Assembly: GCA_903830915.1 (NCBI GenBank)
Contig: CAIKVR010000364.1
Span: forward strand, 1 to 47,138
Direction: 5' to 3'
DNA: 47,138 bases
DNA from: an uncultured Bacteroidales bacterium
GTDB lineage: Bacteria; Bacteroidota; Bacteroidia; Bacteroidales; Paludibacteraceae
A program made the position numbers and the translations under genes. The stretch's first letter is position 1; every line of letters begins with the position of its first letter. The notes beneath the pieces were generated by a model, which saw nothing but the letters and a program-made list of their open reading frames with translations, ran no database searches and had not been told where the DNA came from. Shown piece after piece: positions 27,101-36,600 of the stretch.

Positions 27101-29348
27101 TTACAACTGTAAATGATGAAACGACTATTCCGCTTGCTCCGCCCACTTTAAGTGAATTTACGCCCGAAAGATTTGTTCCGGTAATAGTAACAATATTTCC
27201 AACATAACCCGATGAGCCAGAACCGGGACTTGAAACACTGAAAGTTATATCAGGACTACCTGCAATAGGCGTGTAGGAATAGTTTGTACCAGCATTATCG
27301 TTGTAATTGATGGAGAATAAATCCGCATCAGAACCATCGGCAGCCGGATTTGTACCACCGCTTCCCGATGTAAATACATAATAATAAACCGGAGTTGCAG
27401 CCACATTAGTTCCTGCAGGAATATTGGCAGAATAAGTTGTTCCAGAGCCAGCCATGGAAACAACAGTGGAAGTAGTAAAAGTAGAACTGGTTGAGTAACG
27501 CAGATAAGGAATCTGAGTTCCGGTAAATGCCCCCGAAATGGTGGCTGTAACAGTGCTGGCATATCCGGCATATACACTGCTCACTGACGGACTTTGAGTA
27601 ACCGATGATACAGTTCTTACCACACCGCTTGCTCCCAGATTAAATACAACTGCCGAAGCATTACTTGTGGTCGTACCAATAGTTTTGACAAAATAATTAA
27701 CCCCGCTTGTACCTGCAATATAATAAGAAGCACCTGCAGCTCTGTTTGCTGTTGACATAGCAAAAGCAGTTGATAAATTTTCAGAGGCATTGGCAGCTGG
27801 GCCATAATACGAACCGCTTCCGCTTATATTGCTAAAAAATTTAAAATAATCAGAACCGGTATTATTTGAATTCGTTGAAATATAATACGTTGTATTATTC
27901 GTTGGGCTTTTACCGGTCATGGCAGTCATTGCAGCCGAACTTGTTTCAGACCAACTGTTTGGAGAAACAAAATTTCCAGAACTGAAATACATAGGACTGA
28001 TAAGCGGTACCAATTCGCCGGTTGATAACAACATGGCATGTCCGCTGTATCCGGTAAAAATTATTTTTGTCAATTGAGCGGCAGTTAAGCCTGTTGCAGA
28101 ATTACCTACGAAAATATGCCCGTTTGTGCCGGTCCCAGCTACTGTGCCAGTCCAACCATTAATTATTAATGTGCCCACACCCCAAGTTGCAGCAGAACTG
28201 TTGGCAAAATACAGATTTTGTGAACTGCTGGTTGCAGCCAATGAAATGGTTCCTCCGGTTGTAACAGTCAATGCACCCATTGGATAAGTGCTTGTACCGC
28301 TACTAAATCCGGCAGAAGTTGCTCCGGTGCTTAATGTGCCACCATTGAATGTTACTGCACTTTGAACACCTGATGCTCCCGAAGGAATAGCATTGTTTAT
28401 TCCTAATATTAATGAGCCACCATCAATCTGAGTTGTTCCTGAATATGTATTGGCAGCCGACAAAGTAATGTTGCCTGTACCGACTTTTGTAAGTGAATTA
28501 TTTACAGAAGTTGTTGTGCTGTTTGCGGCAAAACCATTAGTCAATACTCCTGAAACGCTAAAGCTACTATTGCTTGAACCCAATGATATAGCACCTTTGT
28601 CGGTTAAAGTATGTTGCGTACCAACGACACCTAATCCCCAATAGCAACCCATATTTCCACCACCATCCCAGTCATCTTCCTGATAGATGCTGTAATCAGT
28701 AATCGGGTTTGAAGTATTGAGTTGTACATCATAGAAATTTGCTGTGTTTGTACCGTCAGTTATTGTAATATTCATTCGGTTGGTAGCAACAAGTGTGAGT
28801 GTAAAAGTGAAGTTTTTCCATGTCGGACTTTGATTTCCTCCAAATGTTGCAGCAGTCGTTGTTCCACCACTTGATTTCACAGTCCAGTAGTTTGTCCATG
28901 AACCTGCATTGTAAAGTGGTCCAGGCAAATACACAGAAACCGCGTAATTACTTTCCCTGTTTGCAAAACTACCCGTAGAAGGCGATGCTAGTAAAGAAAA
29001 ACCAATTTGACCATACGCTCTGGTGGCAGACAGGGTAACTACAAACTGGTCACCAATTTGCATACTTCTGTCACTTGTATTAGTTCCTGAGGCATCAGTT
29101 CTGAACTTTCGCCATGCAACAACTTGTTTTGGAGCTGCAACGTGGGCTGTCATCACTACCTGATAAGCGCCCTGATTACCAAATGTTGCTCCTGAATTGA
29201 AGTTAGAGTAATAATTTGCAACTTGTTGTGTATAAGTTACTGTAGTTTGAGCCTTGGTAAATGTTAGCAATCCAAACAACATAATAAGTCCGAAAAGTAA
29301 TCTTGTATTAGCAAAAAGTTGCTGTTGTATGATTTTTGTTGTTTTCAT
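24132..29348 (-). CDS. Giant T9SS adhesin-like protein C with autotransporter-type beta repeats
   Basis: A 1738-residue secreted protein; the signal peptide ends near residue 33 (LLTFTKAQ). An N-terminal beta domain (about 35-260) could be a lectin-like sandwich. An autotransporter-associated repeat follows (about 285-316, LTKVGTGNITLSAANTYSGTT). Then come the N-domain shared with A and B (about 455-578), the CBM25/26-like Ig domain (580-695), an IPT/TIG domain (about 698-780), long Gly/Ser/Thr/Asn-rich beta-helix-like repeats (about 785-1298), and a C-terminal region of about 430 residues homologous to protein B, ending in a T9SS tail. There is no recognisable catalytic domain. It sits between the SusCDEF block and the GH27/GH66 pair with hairpins on both sides. 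Inferred role: surface adhesion to or capture of insoluble glucan. Confidence 0.78.
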   Translation of the reverse strand: MKTTKIIQQQLFANTRLLFGLIMLFGLLTFTKAQTTVTYTQQVANYYSNFNSGATFGNQGAYQVVMTAHVAAPKQVVAWRKFRTDASGTNTSDRSMQIGDQFVVTLSATRAYGQIGFSLLASPSTGSFANRESNYAVSVYLPGPLYNAGSWTNYWTVKSSGGTTTAATFGGNQSPTWKNFTFTLTLVATNRMNITITDGTNTANFYDVQLNTSNPITDYSIYQEDDWDGGGNMGCYWGLGVVGTQHTLTDKGAISLGSSNSSFSVSGVLTNGFAANSTTTSVNNSLTKVGTGNITLSAANTYSGTTQIDGGSLILGINNAIPSGASGVQSAVTFNGGTLSTGATSAGFSSGTSTYPMGALTVTTGGTISLAATSSSQNLYFANSSAATWGVGTLIINGWTGTVAGTGTNGHIFVGNSATGLTAAQLTKIIFTGYSGHAMLLSTGELVPLISPMYFSSGNFVSPNSWSETSSAAMTAMTGKSPTNNTTYYISTNSNNTGSDYFKFFSNISGSGSYYGPAANASENLSTAFAMSTANRAAGASYYIAGTSGVNYFVKTIGTTTSNASAVVFNLGASGVVRTVSSVTQSPSVSSVYAGYASTVTATISGAFTGTQIPYLRYSTSSTFTTSTVVSMAGSGTTYSANIPAGTNVAATPVYYYVFTSGSGGTNPAADGSDADLFSINYNDNAGTNYSYTPIAGSPDITFSVSSPGSGSSGYVGNIVTITGTNLSGVNSLKVGGASGIVVSSFTVVNPTTITFNAIDATGTLWLTDGTATATSAATYTNLGYISTANGDWNTGSTWLGGAIPSAASAVQIANAVTLNATATNNPVSVTINSGKSLTLGTSGALTINAGGSLTNNGTASLGGVGLVTFAGTATITGASTFNNLTLNGTTTLNNAPTVNGTLIMNSGTTLLTNSPVYGSAAILNYNLNNGYVTKYNQSLEWPASAGPSSVILSSNSWIQLTGDRSLTGDLTITGGALQAHGALRTLTMSGTTQTINLSGGAVYGTENGTNNDLQLTIASGSTTTFTGNATASADDEKKFFNINVNSGGTLALSRGILCKHGSFTVNGTLQINLNGYIQSNNTTNGALATTNAAANYSSGGSIVYNTGGSFTVTDKEWPTTNYPLNVTIQNPGTTVVLNNSKTIGGDLSIASGAILDLGAYTANRGSSGGTLTVAGTMNLGGISGGQTGSNFPINFSTVTIDGTVNYNAATGGQTIYTTPVYTTLAIGNTSGTQSVAGNLTVSNLTINSSGSLLIAAGKQLTVSSTMSNGGTLNLLSDATGTATILTPASISGSGTVNVKQYMESSRNWYMSSPVSGASSLPTVDTGTPTFYSYTESDANQATGVNGYAAGAVWNTVSAGTMAIGTGYIVKPSITSTLTFTGTGLNTGDQTVSGLTYTSANPKHGFNLIGNPYPSYVNLATFTSISDTVHLESSYWLRSRNAGNSAYVFDTYNLKTPAASISLSGKPLVGVISPMQSFWVRIKNGFNSGSLTFRNSKRSHIDDSNNILRVPVAKTMTQSLLRLQVSNGLNYDETVLYSNTDASNGFDDYDSRKYSNGSASIPEIFTTTGSDQLAINGMNSIPYDTEIPLGFSTGSIGNFSIKASQILNFDRGTQVILRDKLFNAEQDLTASDYTFNSDISETTNRFSLIFKAPSVSTGISNYSNNNVWIYKNANNQIMLNGTPTSESSVSVYNISGQKMIVQKLTEKNTLLQSQLDGGVYLVTLKNAGKTTTVKIIID
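27264..27611 (-). repeat. CBM25/26-like Ig module in protein C
   Basis: This encodes residues 580-695 of protein C, with YLRYSTSS, GSGTTYSANIP, VYYYVFTSG and NDNAGTNYSYT landmarks. Aligned by eye to the copies in A and B, it keeps the preceding shared domain as well, so the two travel as a pair. Confidence 0.5.
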
Positions 29349-29560
29349 AATTTCATTTTTATTGATTGAACGAAATAATTTGATTAGAGTATAAGGATGA
29401 ATTGTGTTTGGTTATTTAGCACAATATAAGTTACTTATTTTTTAACTAATAAATAAGCCAGTATGAAGGTGAAACCAGTATGTATTCTGATTTATTGTAA
29501 CAAAAGAATAAGGCCATTAAAATTACCTCCCACTGTTTATAGCAGGAGGTAATTCATGTT
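29349..29560. promoter_or_regulatory. Gap upstream of protein C with weak promoter-like box
   Basis: The gap holds the hairpin at 29521-29554 and an imperfect -7-like box (minus strand TATATTG, 29422-29428) about 74 nt upstream of the protein C start. No gene is visible. Confidence 0.25.
29521..29554 (-). terminator. Hairpin after the T9SS SusE/F-like gene
   Basis: Perfect 10-bp arms (29521-29530 and 29545-29554) lie seven bases past the stop codon of the gene at 29561. The loop can extend the stem by CTG/CAG pairing. A T-containing run follows on the minus strand, which fits an intrinsic terminator. Confidence 0.7.
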
Positions 29561-30505
29561 TTAGTTTTTTGTAAATTTGAAAGTCTTATTTTCAGCCTTC
29601 AAAAGGTAGATTCCTTTGTTGAGATTAGAAACATTGATAATTCCATTTTCAGAATTTCCAGCTAAAACTGAAGCTCCGGTAACATTAAAAATCCTATAGT
29701 TGAAGTTGCTGGTATTTTCAACTTTTAATTGATCACTAACAACATTTGATACTAATGATGGATATTCTTTTGTCAATGTTTCGTTTACAGTTGTAGTCAG
29801 ATTTACAATACTGATTGCCAACGTATTTATATTAATCGTAACCTTATAATTAGCTGCTGTGCTGATGTTCCATTTTACATCGCCACCTGCCACTAATTGC
29901 ATTTGGGTGTCCGATGCTTTGATAAAGAAATCCTGATTCCAGCCCCAGTTGCGGTTTACCGGAAATTTGATTTCGCCTACTACTAATGCTCCGGTGTAAC
30001 TGAATTCAAATGGATTCGTTGGATTTTTGGTCAATTCGGTTGCTTTTCCTAAGTCCCAACCGTTTGGAGCTGCACCGCCTACCATAAAAATAGTATTGAA
30101 CATAATTGCAGTTGGTTCACTCATTGGTGTTACACTAAGGGTTAATGCTGCAGTATCTAATACAACTGCATAATTTCCCGCTATTGCGTTTGAAAAAGAA
30201 ACATCAGGGTCGTTTAAAGTAAGTCTTTTTAGTACTGCAGTTTCAGTAGCCCCTTTATTCCAGCTTGGCACCCAATCGGAGTTTTGTTTTAGAAATTTAA
30301 AACTTCCGGCATTCAGATAAGCATTGTAATAAAATTTAGAAGGATTTACACCATCCTGAGTTAACGGAGATGATTTGTCTTTGTCCCATCCGTATTTGGT
30401 AGCATCACCAATCATACACATTGGATTTTGGGCATTTATACTGCTAAATGCCATTGCGCTGAATATTAATAAAGCTGCAAAACGAGAAAGTAAAGTTGTT
30501 TTCAT
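29561..30505 (-). CDS. SusE/F-like glycan-binding protein with T9SS tail
   Basis: A 314-residue secreted protein. The signal peptide (about 1-25, ends SSINAQ) has no lipobox Cys. Two SusE/F-type binding domains follow (about 28-131, MCMIGDATKYGWD; about 134-236, IFMVGGAAPNGWD with NRNWGWNQDFFIK), then a T9SS sorting domain (about 245-314, ending FKFTKN). SusE and SusF are normally outer-membrane lipoproteins that bind starch, so here the lipid anchor has been replaced by T9SS export. It lies after the SusE-like gene with a 109-bp gap holding a hairpin. The substrate is inferred from context to be an alpha-glucan. Confidence 0.85.
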   Translation of the reverse strand: MKTTLLSRFAALLIFSAMAFSSINAQNPMCMIGDATKYGWDKDKSSPLTQDGVNPSKFYYNAYLNAGSFKFLKQNSDWVPSWNKGATETAVLKRLTLNDPDVSFSNAIAGNYAVVLDTAALTLSVTPMSEPTAIMFNTIFMVGGAAPNGWDLGKATELTKNPTNPFEFSYTGALVVGEIKFPVNRNWGWNQDFFIKASDTQMQLVAGGDVKWNISTAANYKVTININTLAISIVNLTTTVNETLTKEYPSLVSNVVSDQLKVENTSNFNYRIFNVTGASVLAGNSENGIINVSNLNKGIYLLKAENKTFKFTKN

Positions 30506-30557
30506 TAGAATTTAATTTTAAAGATTATAAATTGAGTTTTAATTATTTCTTTTTTTG

Positions 30558-30595
30558 AAAGGCAGGCATGCCTGAATTTTACATGCCAAGCCTTT
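30558..30595 (-). other. Imperfect hairpin between SusE-like and SusE/F-like genes
   Basis: The arms (30558-30570 and 30582-30595) pair over two blocks of six with a small internal bulge. On the minus strand it is followed by A-rich rather than T-rich sequence, so it is not a classical terminator and is more likely an mRNA-processing or stability hairpin. Confidence 0.5.
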
Positions 30596-30614
30596 GTACG
30601 TCAGCTAAATAAAC

Positions 30615-32033
30615 TTATTGTTTTACTGAACTCAATGTTAGAGTTTCAATATTGGCTGTTATCACATAATTTCCGGCTGTAGTGATTGTCCATTTTTTAT
30701 CATCAGCCTGTCCGCCAATGTGCCGGTACATGTGAGTATCGTCGGTACGCATATACATATCCTGTCCCCAGTCTGAATTCCGGTTTACCGGAAATTTGAA
30801 TCCGCCGGCAAGCATTGGTCCTGTATAGCTAAATATACAGCCATCTAAGGCATCTTCAGTCATTTGAATGGCATTTGTAATAGTCCAACCAATGGATGTA
30901 GCATCTCCTACCATAAATAATTTTTCCCGATAAATTGTAATGGTATTATCCTGCTGATTCAGCGTAAGAGTGTAGAATCCTTTCTTGGCAATAGTCCATT
31001 GGTCATCGCCAGCGGTTCCGCCCTGATGAGTGTAAAAATGAGTATCATCGGTACGCATAAACATATCCTGATTTCCATCGGCATTGGTATTTACCGGGAA
31101 TTTGAAGGTTCCGGCTTTGAGTACGCCCTGATAAGTGAAAACGAAAGGATTGGTTGCACTCTGGATAAGCTTGGTAGCTTTGCTGTAATCGGTTCCGTTT
31201 GGTGCAGCTGTTCCGGCAAGATAAACTTCGCTGTATGCCGGATAATTTATTTTTGTAATGGAAGCTGTAAGGTCAAGTAAACTTATTTCCACCCGATACA
31301 CGCCTGCCGATTTGATTGAAAACAGCGTATTTGCCTGACCGGCATTGTTGCGATAAACGATTTTGCTAGTATCTGCGCCCATATTGTACGATGGAATTTC
31401 CTGACCAGATGTGGTTATAAACTTCAGAGTTCCGGCACTGAGCATTCCCTGATAAACAAATACGGTGGGGTCAGTTTGAGGGGTAAGTCTGAGTGCATTA
31501 TTCAAATCTGTGCCTTTAGGAGATGCAGTACCGTACAGATAAAGTGTTTTGCTAACGGGCTGATATGGAGTAGTTTTCAGGTTGATAACCGGTGATACTT
31601 CGGTGGTTTGCGGGCTTGAATAGATGGTTGATACAACCCGGGCTTCCAGTTCGGCAACAATTCCGGGAGTGGAATTCCAGTGACTAAGCAGACTGTCATT
31701 CAGTTCTTCTACCGTAAAACTGCGCGAGTAAACTCCTTTACCCAGATTCTGACTTAGTGCTTTCGAAAAATTATTCCCCTTTATGTCGAGTTGTAGCGTG
31801 TAGGACATTGATGCACCTGTAGCATTATTTGTTCCGGTTGTCCAGCTGAAATTCAGGGCAGTGGTCGTGAAGCTGTTCTTCTGATTCAGCACCAGTTCAG
31901 ATTTGGTGGCAGTTACAGCAAGCGGGCCGGATTTTAGCACATCATCGGGCAAATTTTGCTCACAGGATGTAAAAAGGGCTGTTGTAAGCAAAAATACAAG
32001 TAAAAAAATACTATTTAAATTTATTCGTTTCAT
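30615..32033 (-). CDS. SusE-like outer-membrane glycan-binding lipoprotein
   Basis: A 472-residue lipoprotein (lipobox FTSC, Cys24). It has an N-terminal SusE Ig-like domain (about 30-150) followed by three tandem SusE/F binding domains (about 163-262, 268-368 and 370-472). Each starts with a LYLYGTAS- or LFMVGDAT-type strand, and the last two carry Asp-Met-[FY]-Met-Arg-Thr-Asp-Asp-Thr-His. Such proteins hold polysaccharide at the cell surface beside SusCD. Three binding domains are more than in SusE itself (two) and match the number in SusF. The gene starts 34 bp after the SusD stop, in the standard SusCDE order. Confidence 0.9.
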   Translation of the reverse strand: MKRINLNSIFLLVFLLTTALFTSCEQNLPDDVLKSGPLAVTATKSELVLNQKNSFTTTALNFSWTTGTNNATGASMSYTLQLDIKGNNFSKALSQNLGKGVYSRSFTVEELNDSLLSHWNSTPGIVAELEARVVSTIYSSPQTTEVSPVINLKTTPYQPVSKTLYLYGTASPKGTDLNNALRLTPQTDPTVFVYQGMLSAGTLKFITTSGQEIPSYNMGADTSKIVYRNNAGQANTLFSIKSAGVYRVEISLLDLTASITKINYPAYSEVYLAGTAAPNGTDYSKATKLIQSATNPFVFTYQGVLKAGTFKFPVNTNADGNQDMFMRTDDTHFYTHQGGTAGDDQWTIAKKGFYTLTLNQQDNTITIYREKLFMVGDATSIGWTITNAIQMTEDALDGCIFSYTGPMLAGGFKFPVNRNSDWGQDMYMRTDDTHMYRHIGGQADDKKWTITTAGNYVITANIETLTLSSVKQ

Positions 32034-32067
32034 GTCTTAAATTATGAATTGTGCATTATAAATTGAT

Positions 32068-33561
32068 TTAATATCCCTGATTCTGAGTCAGGTTTGGATT
32101 AGCATCGCGTTCTTTCTGCGGAACCGGGAAAAGCAGGTACTTCGAACTCATGTTCGATTTTCCGATAGAATGAAGAAAATCAATACCATATTGTCCTCCT
32201 TTTACCCGAATTAAATCGAACCAGCGTTGACCTTCAAAAGCCAATTCCATCCGACGTTCATGTAAAATCTTTTCACGCAAATCAGCTTGGTTTAATCCTG
32301 TAACATTCAGTAATCCGGCACGAACACGTACTTTGTTGAGCGTGGCATTATTATCAGTTGCTAAGAGTTGTGCTTGGGCAGTTTGTCCCAATTCATTAAG
32401 AGCTTCAGCTTTCATTAGCAAAACATCGGCATACCTAAGAACAGGGAAATTCAATGGGCTGTTATCATAGGTTGACGAAACGGATAAAGGAACTAAGAAT
32501 TTCCTTAAATTAAATCCGGTTGTAGAATACGATTTACTATAATCCAAACCGGAAAATTTAGGGCAACCCTGATAGAAAACAGTAATATCCTTGCGATTGT
32601 CGCCTGTTTCGTAAGCATTTACAAATTCTGCAGTCGGTTGATTCCAACCCCATCCACCGGCTACCATATTCGAGCCCCGTGGACCGGTAAATGCACTTAA
32701 CCACGATGCCTGATTTTCATTGCTCCAAAAATCCATACCTGCACCACCAACATATTGTACTTCGAAAAGTGATTCAACCGAGTTTTCAGTTGCCGGATTG
32801 AAGTTGTCAGCATAATTAGTATTTAATGCATAACCTAAATCTCTGATAGAATCACAAAGACTGATAACACGTTGATAATTGCCAAGCGTAAGTTCCACTT
32901 TAGCCAATATACCTTCTGCCGAACCTATTGAAGCACGTCCGATATCGGTACCAGAATATTGTTCTCTCTGAGGTAGCAGACTTATTGCCGAGCTTAAATC
33001 GGATTGTATTTGCGTATAAACATCAGCTTTTGCTGTTCTGTACGGACGAAGATCATCACCGGGCGTAACGGGTTGAAGCACCAGTGGAACATCGCCAAAG
33101 AACTGTACTAAAATAAAATAGTAATGAGCACGTAAAAAATAAGCTTCGCCTAATACGCGGTTTTTAAGACTCTGGCTGATAGTCATTCCAGGAACTTTCT
33201 GAAGAATAATATTGCAACGTAAAATTCCGGGCCATGGTCCACGCCACATGTCCAGCACACCTGCATTGTCAGTACCGGTAACGAAATTTGCTTCGTCCTG
33301 AGTTTCAATACCATCGGTACCACCACCTGCACCTACAATGCTGTTGCCGGCCATAATATCGGTAGTCCACATGCGCATATTATACAATTTTGGCCATTGT
33401 AGAGGTTGATAAGCCCCATTGATAGCAGCATTAGCATCTGTTTCAGTAAGGAAAAAATTGGAAGTATTAATACTGTCTTCCGGTACTTTGCTTAGGAAAT
33501 CGCTACAAGCAGGCAATAAAACAGCTACAATTGCAATGGAAATAAATTTTATGAGTTTCAT
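32068..33561 (-). CDS. SusD-like (RagB/SusD) outer-membrane glycan-binding lipoprotein
   Basis: A 497-residue lipoprotein (lipobox LLPAC, Cys19) with the usual SusD architecture. An N-terminal helical domain (AAINGAYQPLQWP; LGEAYFLRAHYYFILVQFFGDVPL) gives way to a C-terminal region with FPVLRYADVLLMKAEALNEL and HERRMELAFEGQRWFDL, both hallmarks of the family. SusD caps the SusC porin and delivers oligosaccharides. It follows SusC by 40 bp, which identifies the pair as one importer. Several Trp residues in the middle could form the glycan platform, but the ligand cannot be read from sequence alone. Confidence 0.96.
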   Translation of the reverse strand: MKLIKFISIAIVAVLLPACSDFLSKVPEDSINTSNFFLTETDANAAINGAYQPLQWPKLYNMRMWTTDIMAGNSIVGAGGGTDGIETQDEANFVTGTDNAGVLDMWRGPWPGILRCNIILQKVPGMTISQSLKNRVLGEAYFLRAHYYFILVQFFGDVPLVLQPVTPGDDLRPYRTAKADVYTQIQSDLSSAISLLPQREQYSGTDIGRASIGSAEGILAKVELTLGNYQRVISLCDSIRDLGYALNTNYADNFNPATENSVESLFEVQYVGGAGMDFWSNENQASWLSAFTGPRGSNMVAGGWGWNQPTAEFVNAYETGDNRKDITVFYQGCPKFSGLDYSKSYSTTGFNLRKFLVPLSVSSTYDNSPLNFPVLRYADVLLMKAEALNELGQTAQAQLLATDNNATLNKVRVRAGLLNVTGLNQADLREKILHERRMELAFEGQRWFDLIRVKGGQYGIDFLHSIGKSNMSSKYLLFPVPQKERDANPNLTQNQGY

Positions 33562-33601
33562 GATTTAATTGTAAATTGTAAATTAATTAAATGTAAATCA
33601 A

Positions 33602-36600
33602 TTAGATTCCTAAGTTAACGCCTACGCTTATGGTTCGTGTTACCGGATATACACTATTATCGATTCCACTTGTTCCTACTTCCGGATCAAATCCAGTGTA
33701 TTTAGTAATGGTAAACAGATTCTGAGCCGAGATATAAAATCTGGCTGTCGAAAGTTGTACTTTTTTCAAAATTGATTTAGGAAAGGTATAACCCAGGGTA
33801 ACATTTTTAATTCTCAAATAAGATCCATCTTCAACGTATCGGTCTGAAGGTCGCGTGTTTTTGTTCGGGTCGTTAAAAATGGCTCTTGGCATCGTGTTGC
33901 TTGTGCCTTCGCCTGTCCATCTGTTTAGTGTGGCAATAGTTTGGTTTTGAGCCACATCCATAGCTTCACTCCAGACACGATTGGCATTGATAATTTTATT
34001 GCCGGCAACTCCCTGAAGGAATATTGATAAATCTAATCCTTTGTAAGAGAACGTATTGTTCATTGCAAAAGTGATTGAAGGATTTGGATTTCCTAAATAG
34101 GTGCGGTCTTTATCATTAATTACACCATCGTTATTTAAATCCTTGAAGCGAATATCTCCGGGTGAAGTACGGTTGTAAGGGTCATTGCCGGGAACCTGTA
34201 TGGCATGATTATCAACTTCCTGTTGGTTTTGGAACAGACCATCGGTCACAAAACCATAGAATTCATTGATGGGTAAGCCGGCTTTAATTAATGCCAGATT
34301 CTGATTTAGACCGATACTTCCACTTGACATGGGTACTGTATCGTTTATACTTACTACTTTGTTGGCATTAAACGAAATGTTAAACATGGTATTCCATTTC
34401 AAATCACCGGTCAGATTCTTCGTATTTATAGTGAATTCAATACCCTTATTTTCCATAGTTCCTGCATTGATTGACGGAACATAAATATCTGAATAACCGG
34501 TTGAAACAGGAACCACCATTGGAACCAACATTTTGTCGGTTTGTTTCAAATAGGCGTCAACAGTTACTTCCACCCGTTGATTGAACATGGTAGCATCAAT
34601 ACCAACATTCCCTTGCTTTTGTTGTTCCCATTGTACATAGGGGTTTGGCATGACAGTTGGCACTACTGCAGAAACCACGTTATTATTAAAGTTGTATTTT
34701 ATGGTGTTTAATGATGAGGCAAATGAATAATTACCTATACTTTGGTTTCCAGTTGCACCATATCCGGCACGAATTTTCATATCGTTCACAAAAGTGAGGG
34801 ATTTGAAGAAATCTTCTTCCGAAATACGCCATGCTGCCGAAGCCGAAGGGAACAATCCGTATTTATTCTTTTCACCAAAGCGGGACGAACCATCCTGACG
34901 CAATGTGGCGGTAAACAGATATTTATCAGCATAGGCATAATTTACACGACCCATATACGAAAATGTTGACCAACTTGAAGTTGTACCTCCTACTTTAGCT
35001 AACAAAATACCATTATTGAGTTGTTGAGTTATATCACTTGCAAAATTCTGGATAGAACCGTTCATAAAATCGTATCTGTTTTCCTGAGCACTCGTTCCGG
35101 CCATTACACCTAACTTATGTTTACCAAATGTTTTATCATAAGTAAAGGTGTTATCCCACAACCACGTCAGGTTCTTGTTATATTGTTCGCCCAGATAAGA
35201 TTGAAGCTGAACACTGGTGTCCCACGCATGTTCTGGTGACCAGGTACGTGAATCCCAGAAATTGGCCTGTATTCCGAATGTTGATTTAAACTTTAATTCT
35301 TTCATTAGTTGCAATTCTGCAAAAATAGACCCCATCAGGTTATAACCGTTGGTTGAATTTTCCACTGTTTTTGCAGCACCTATCGGATTGGTAATATCGC
35401 CTGAATTAATAGGCTGTCCAACCGGTCCTGTATAAGTTCCATCATCGTGATAAATTGGCTGGGTTGGTAAAGCCAACATGGTGTTACGAATGCTGTAATT
35501 ACCATTGGTTTTGATATCGTGATTCAAAGTCAGATTATTTCCAAATCGTAGAAAGGAAGTTATTTTATTGTCGGTGTTCAGTTGGAAAGTAAAGCGCTTA
35601 AAACCGGTGTTCAACACTATCCCATCCTGTGTGAAATAATTACCGGACACATAATACGTTGATTTATCAGATCCTCCCGAATAATTCAACGAATAATTTT
35701 GCATGGGTGCTGTGCCAAAAAATGCAGCTAACCAGTCTGTGCCGGCACCTAAACTGCCTGGGTCGACAAATTCAGGATTTTGACTTAGACCGGCATTTCC
35801 CAGCATTTCATTATGCAATGTTGCAAATTGGCTTGCATTAAGCATTTTAGGTACATTTGTTGCCGTCTGGATACCATAAGAATAGTTGAAATTTAGTTGT
35901 GATTTTCCTCCTGTTCCGTGTTTGGTGGTAATAATGATTACTCCGTTTGCACCTCGTGAACCATAAATGGCTGTCGCTGAAGCATCTTTCAATACCTGAA
36001 TAGATTCCACATCTTCCATGTTTAGTTGATTTAAACCGCCATCGATTGGAAATCCATCAATAACCACCAGAGGATTGGCGTCATTAATAGTCCCGATTCC
36101 ACGAATACGGAAAGTGGCATCAGAACCGGGTGTACCTGACGAAATTACCTGCACACCTGCTGCACGTCCCTGCAATGCATCGCTCACACTCGGAACAGGT
36201 AATGATTTAATATCACTGCTTTTTACTGTTGAAACAGAACCGGTCAAATCTTTTTTGCGTTGTGTTCCATATCCCACCACAACCACATCTTCAAGTTGTT
36301 TATTGGTCTCATGGAGTTCAATTTTCAGTATTTCGGAGGGTTTCGGACTGATTAGGCTGGTTTCGTAACCAATGTACGAAAAAGTGAATGACGGATTTGG
36401 CACCGGAGTTTGCAAACTGAATTTACCGTTTACATCTGTTACTGAACCTGTAGTTGTACCTTTTACAACTATACTTACTCCAATCAGCGGTTCGCCTTTG
36501 GTGTCAGTTACTGTTCCGGCATAGGTTTTAGAAAGCTGTTGAGCCATCAAATTCGGAATGGAAAAAAACATACCACTCCATAATAGTATGCCGAGAATAC

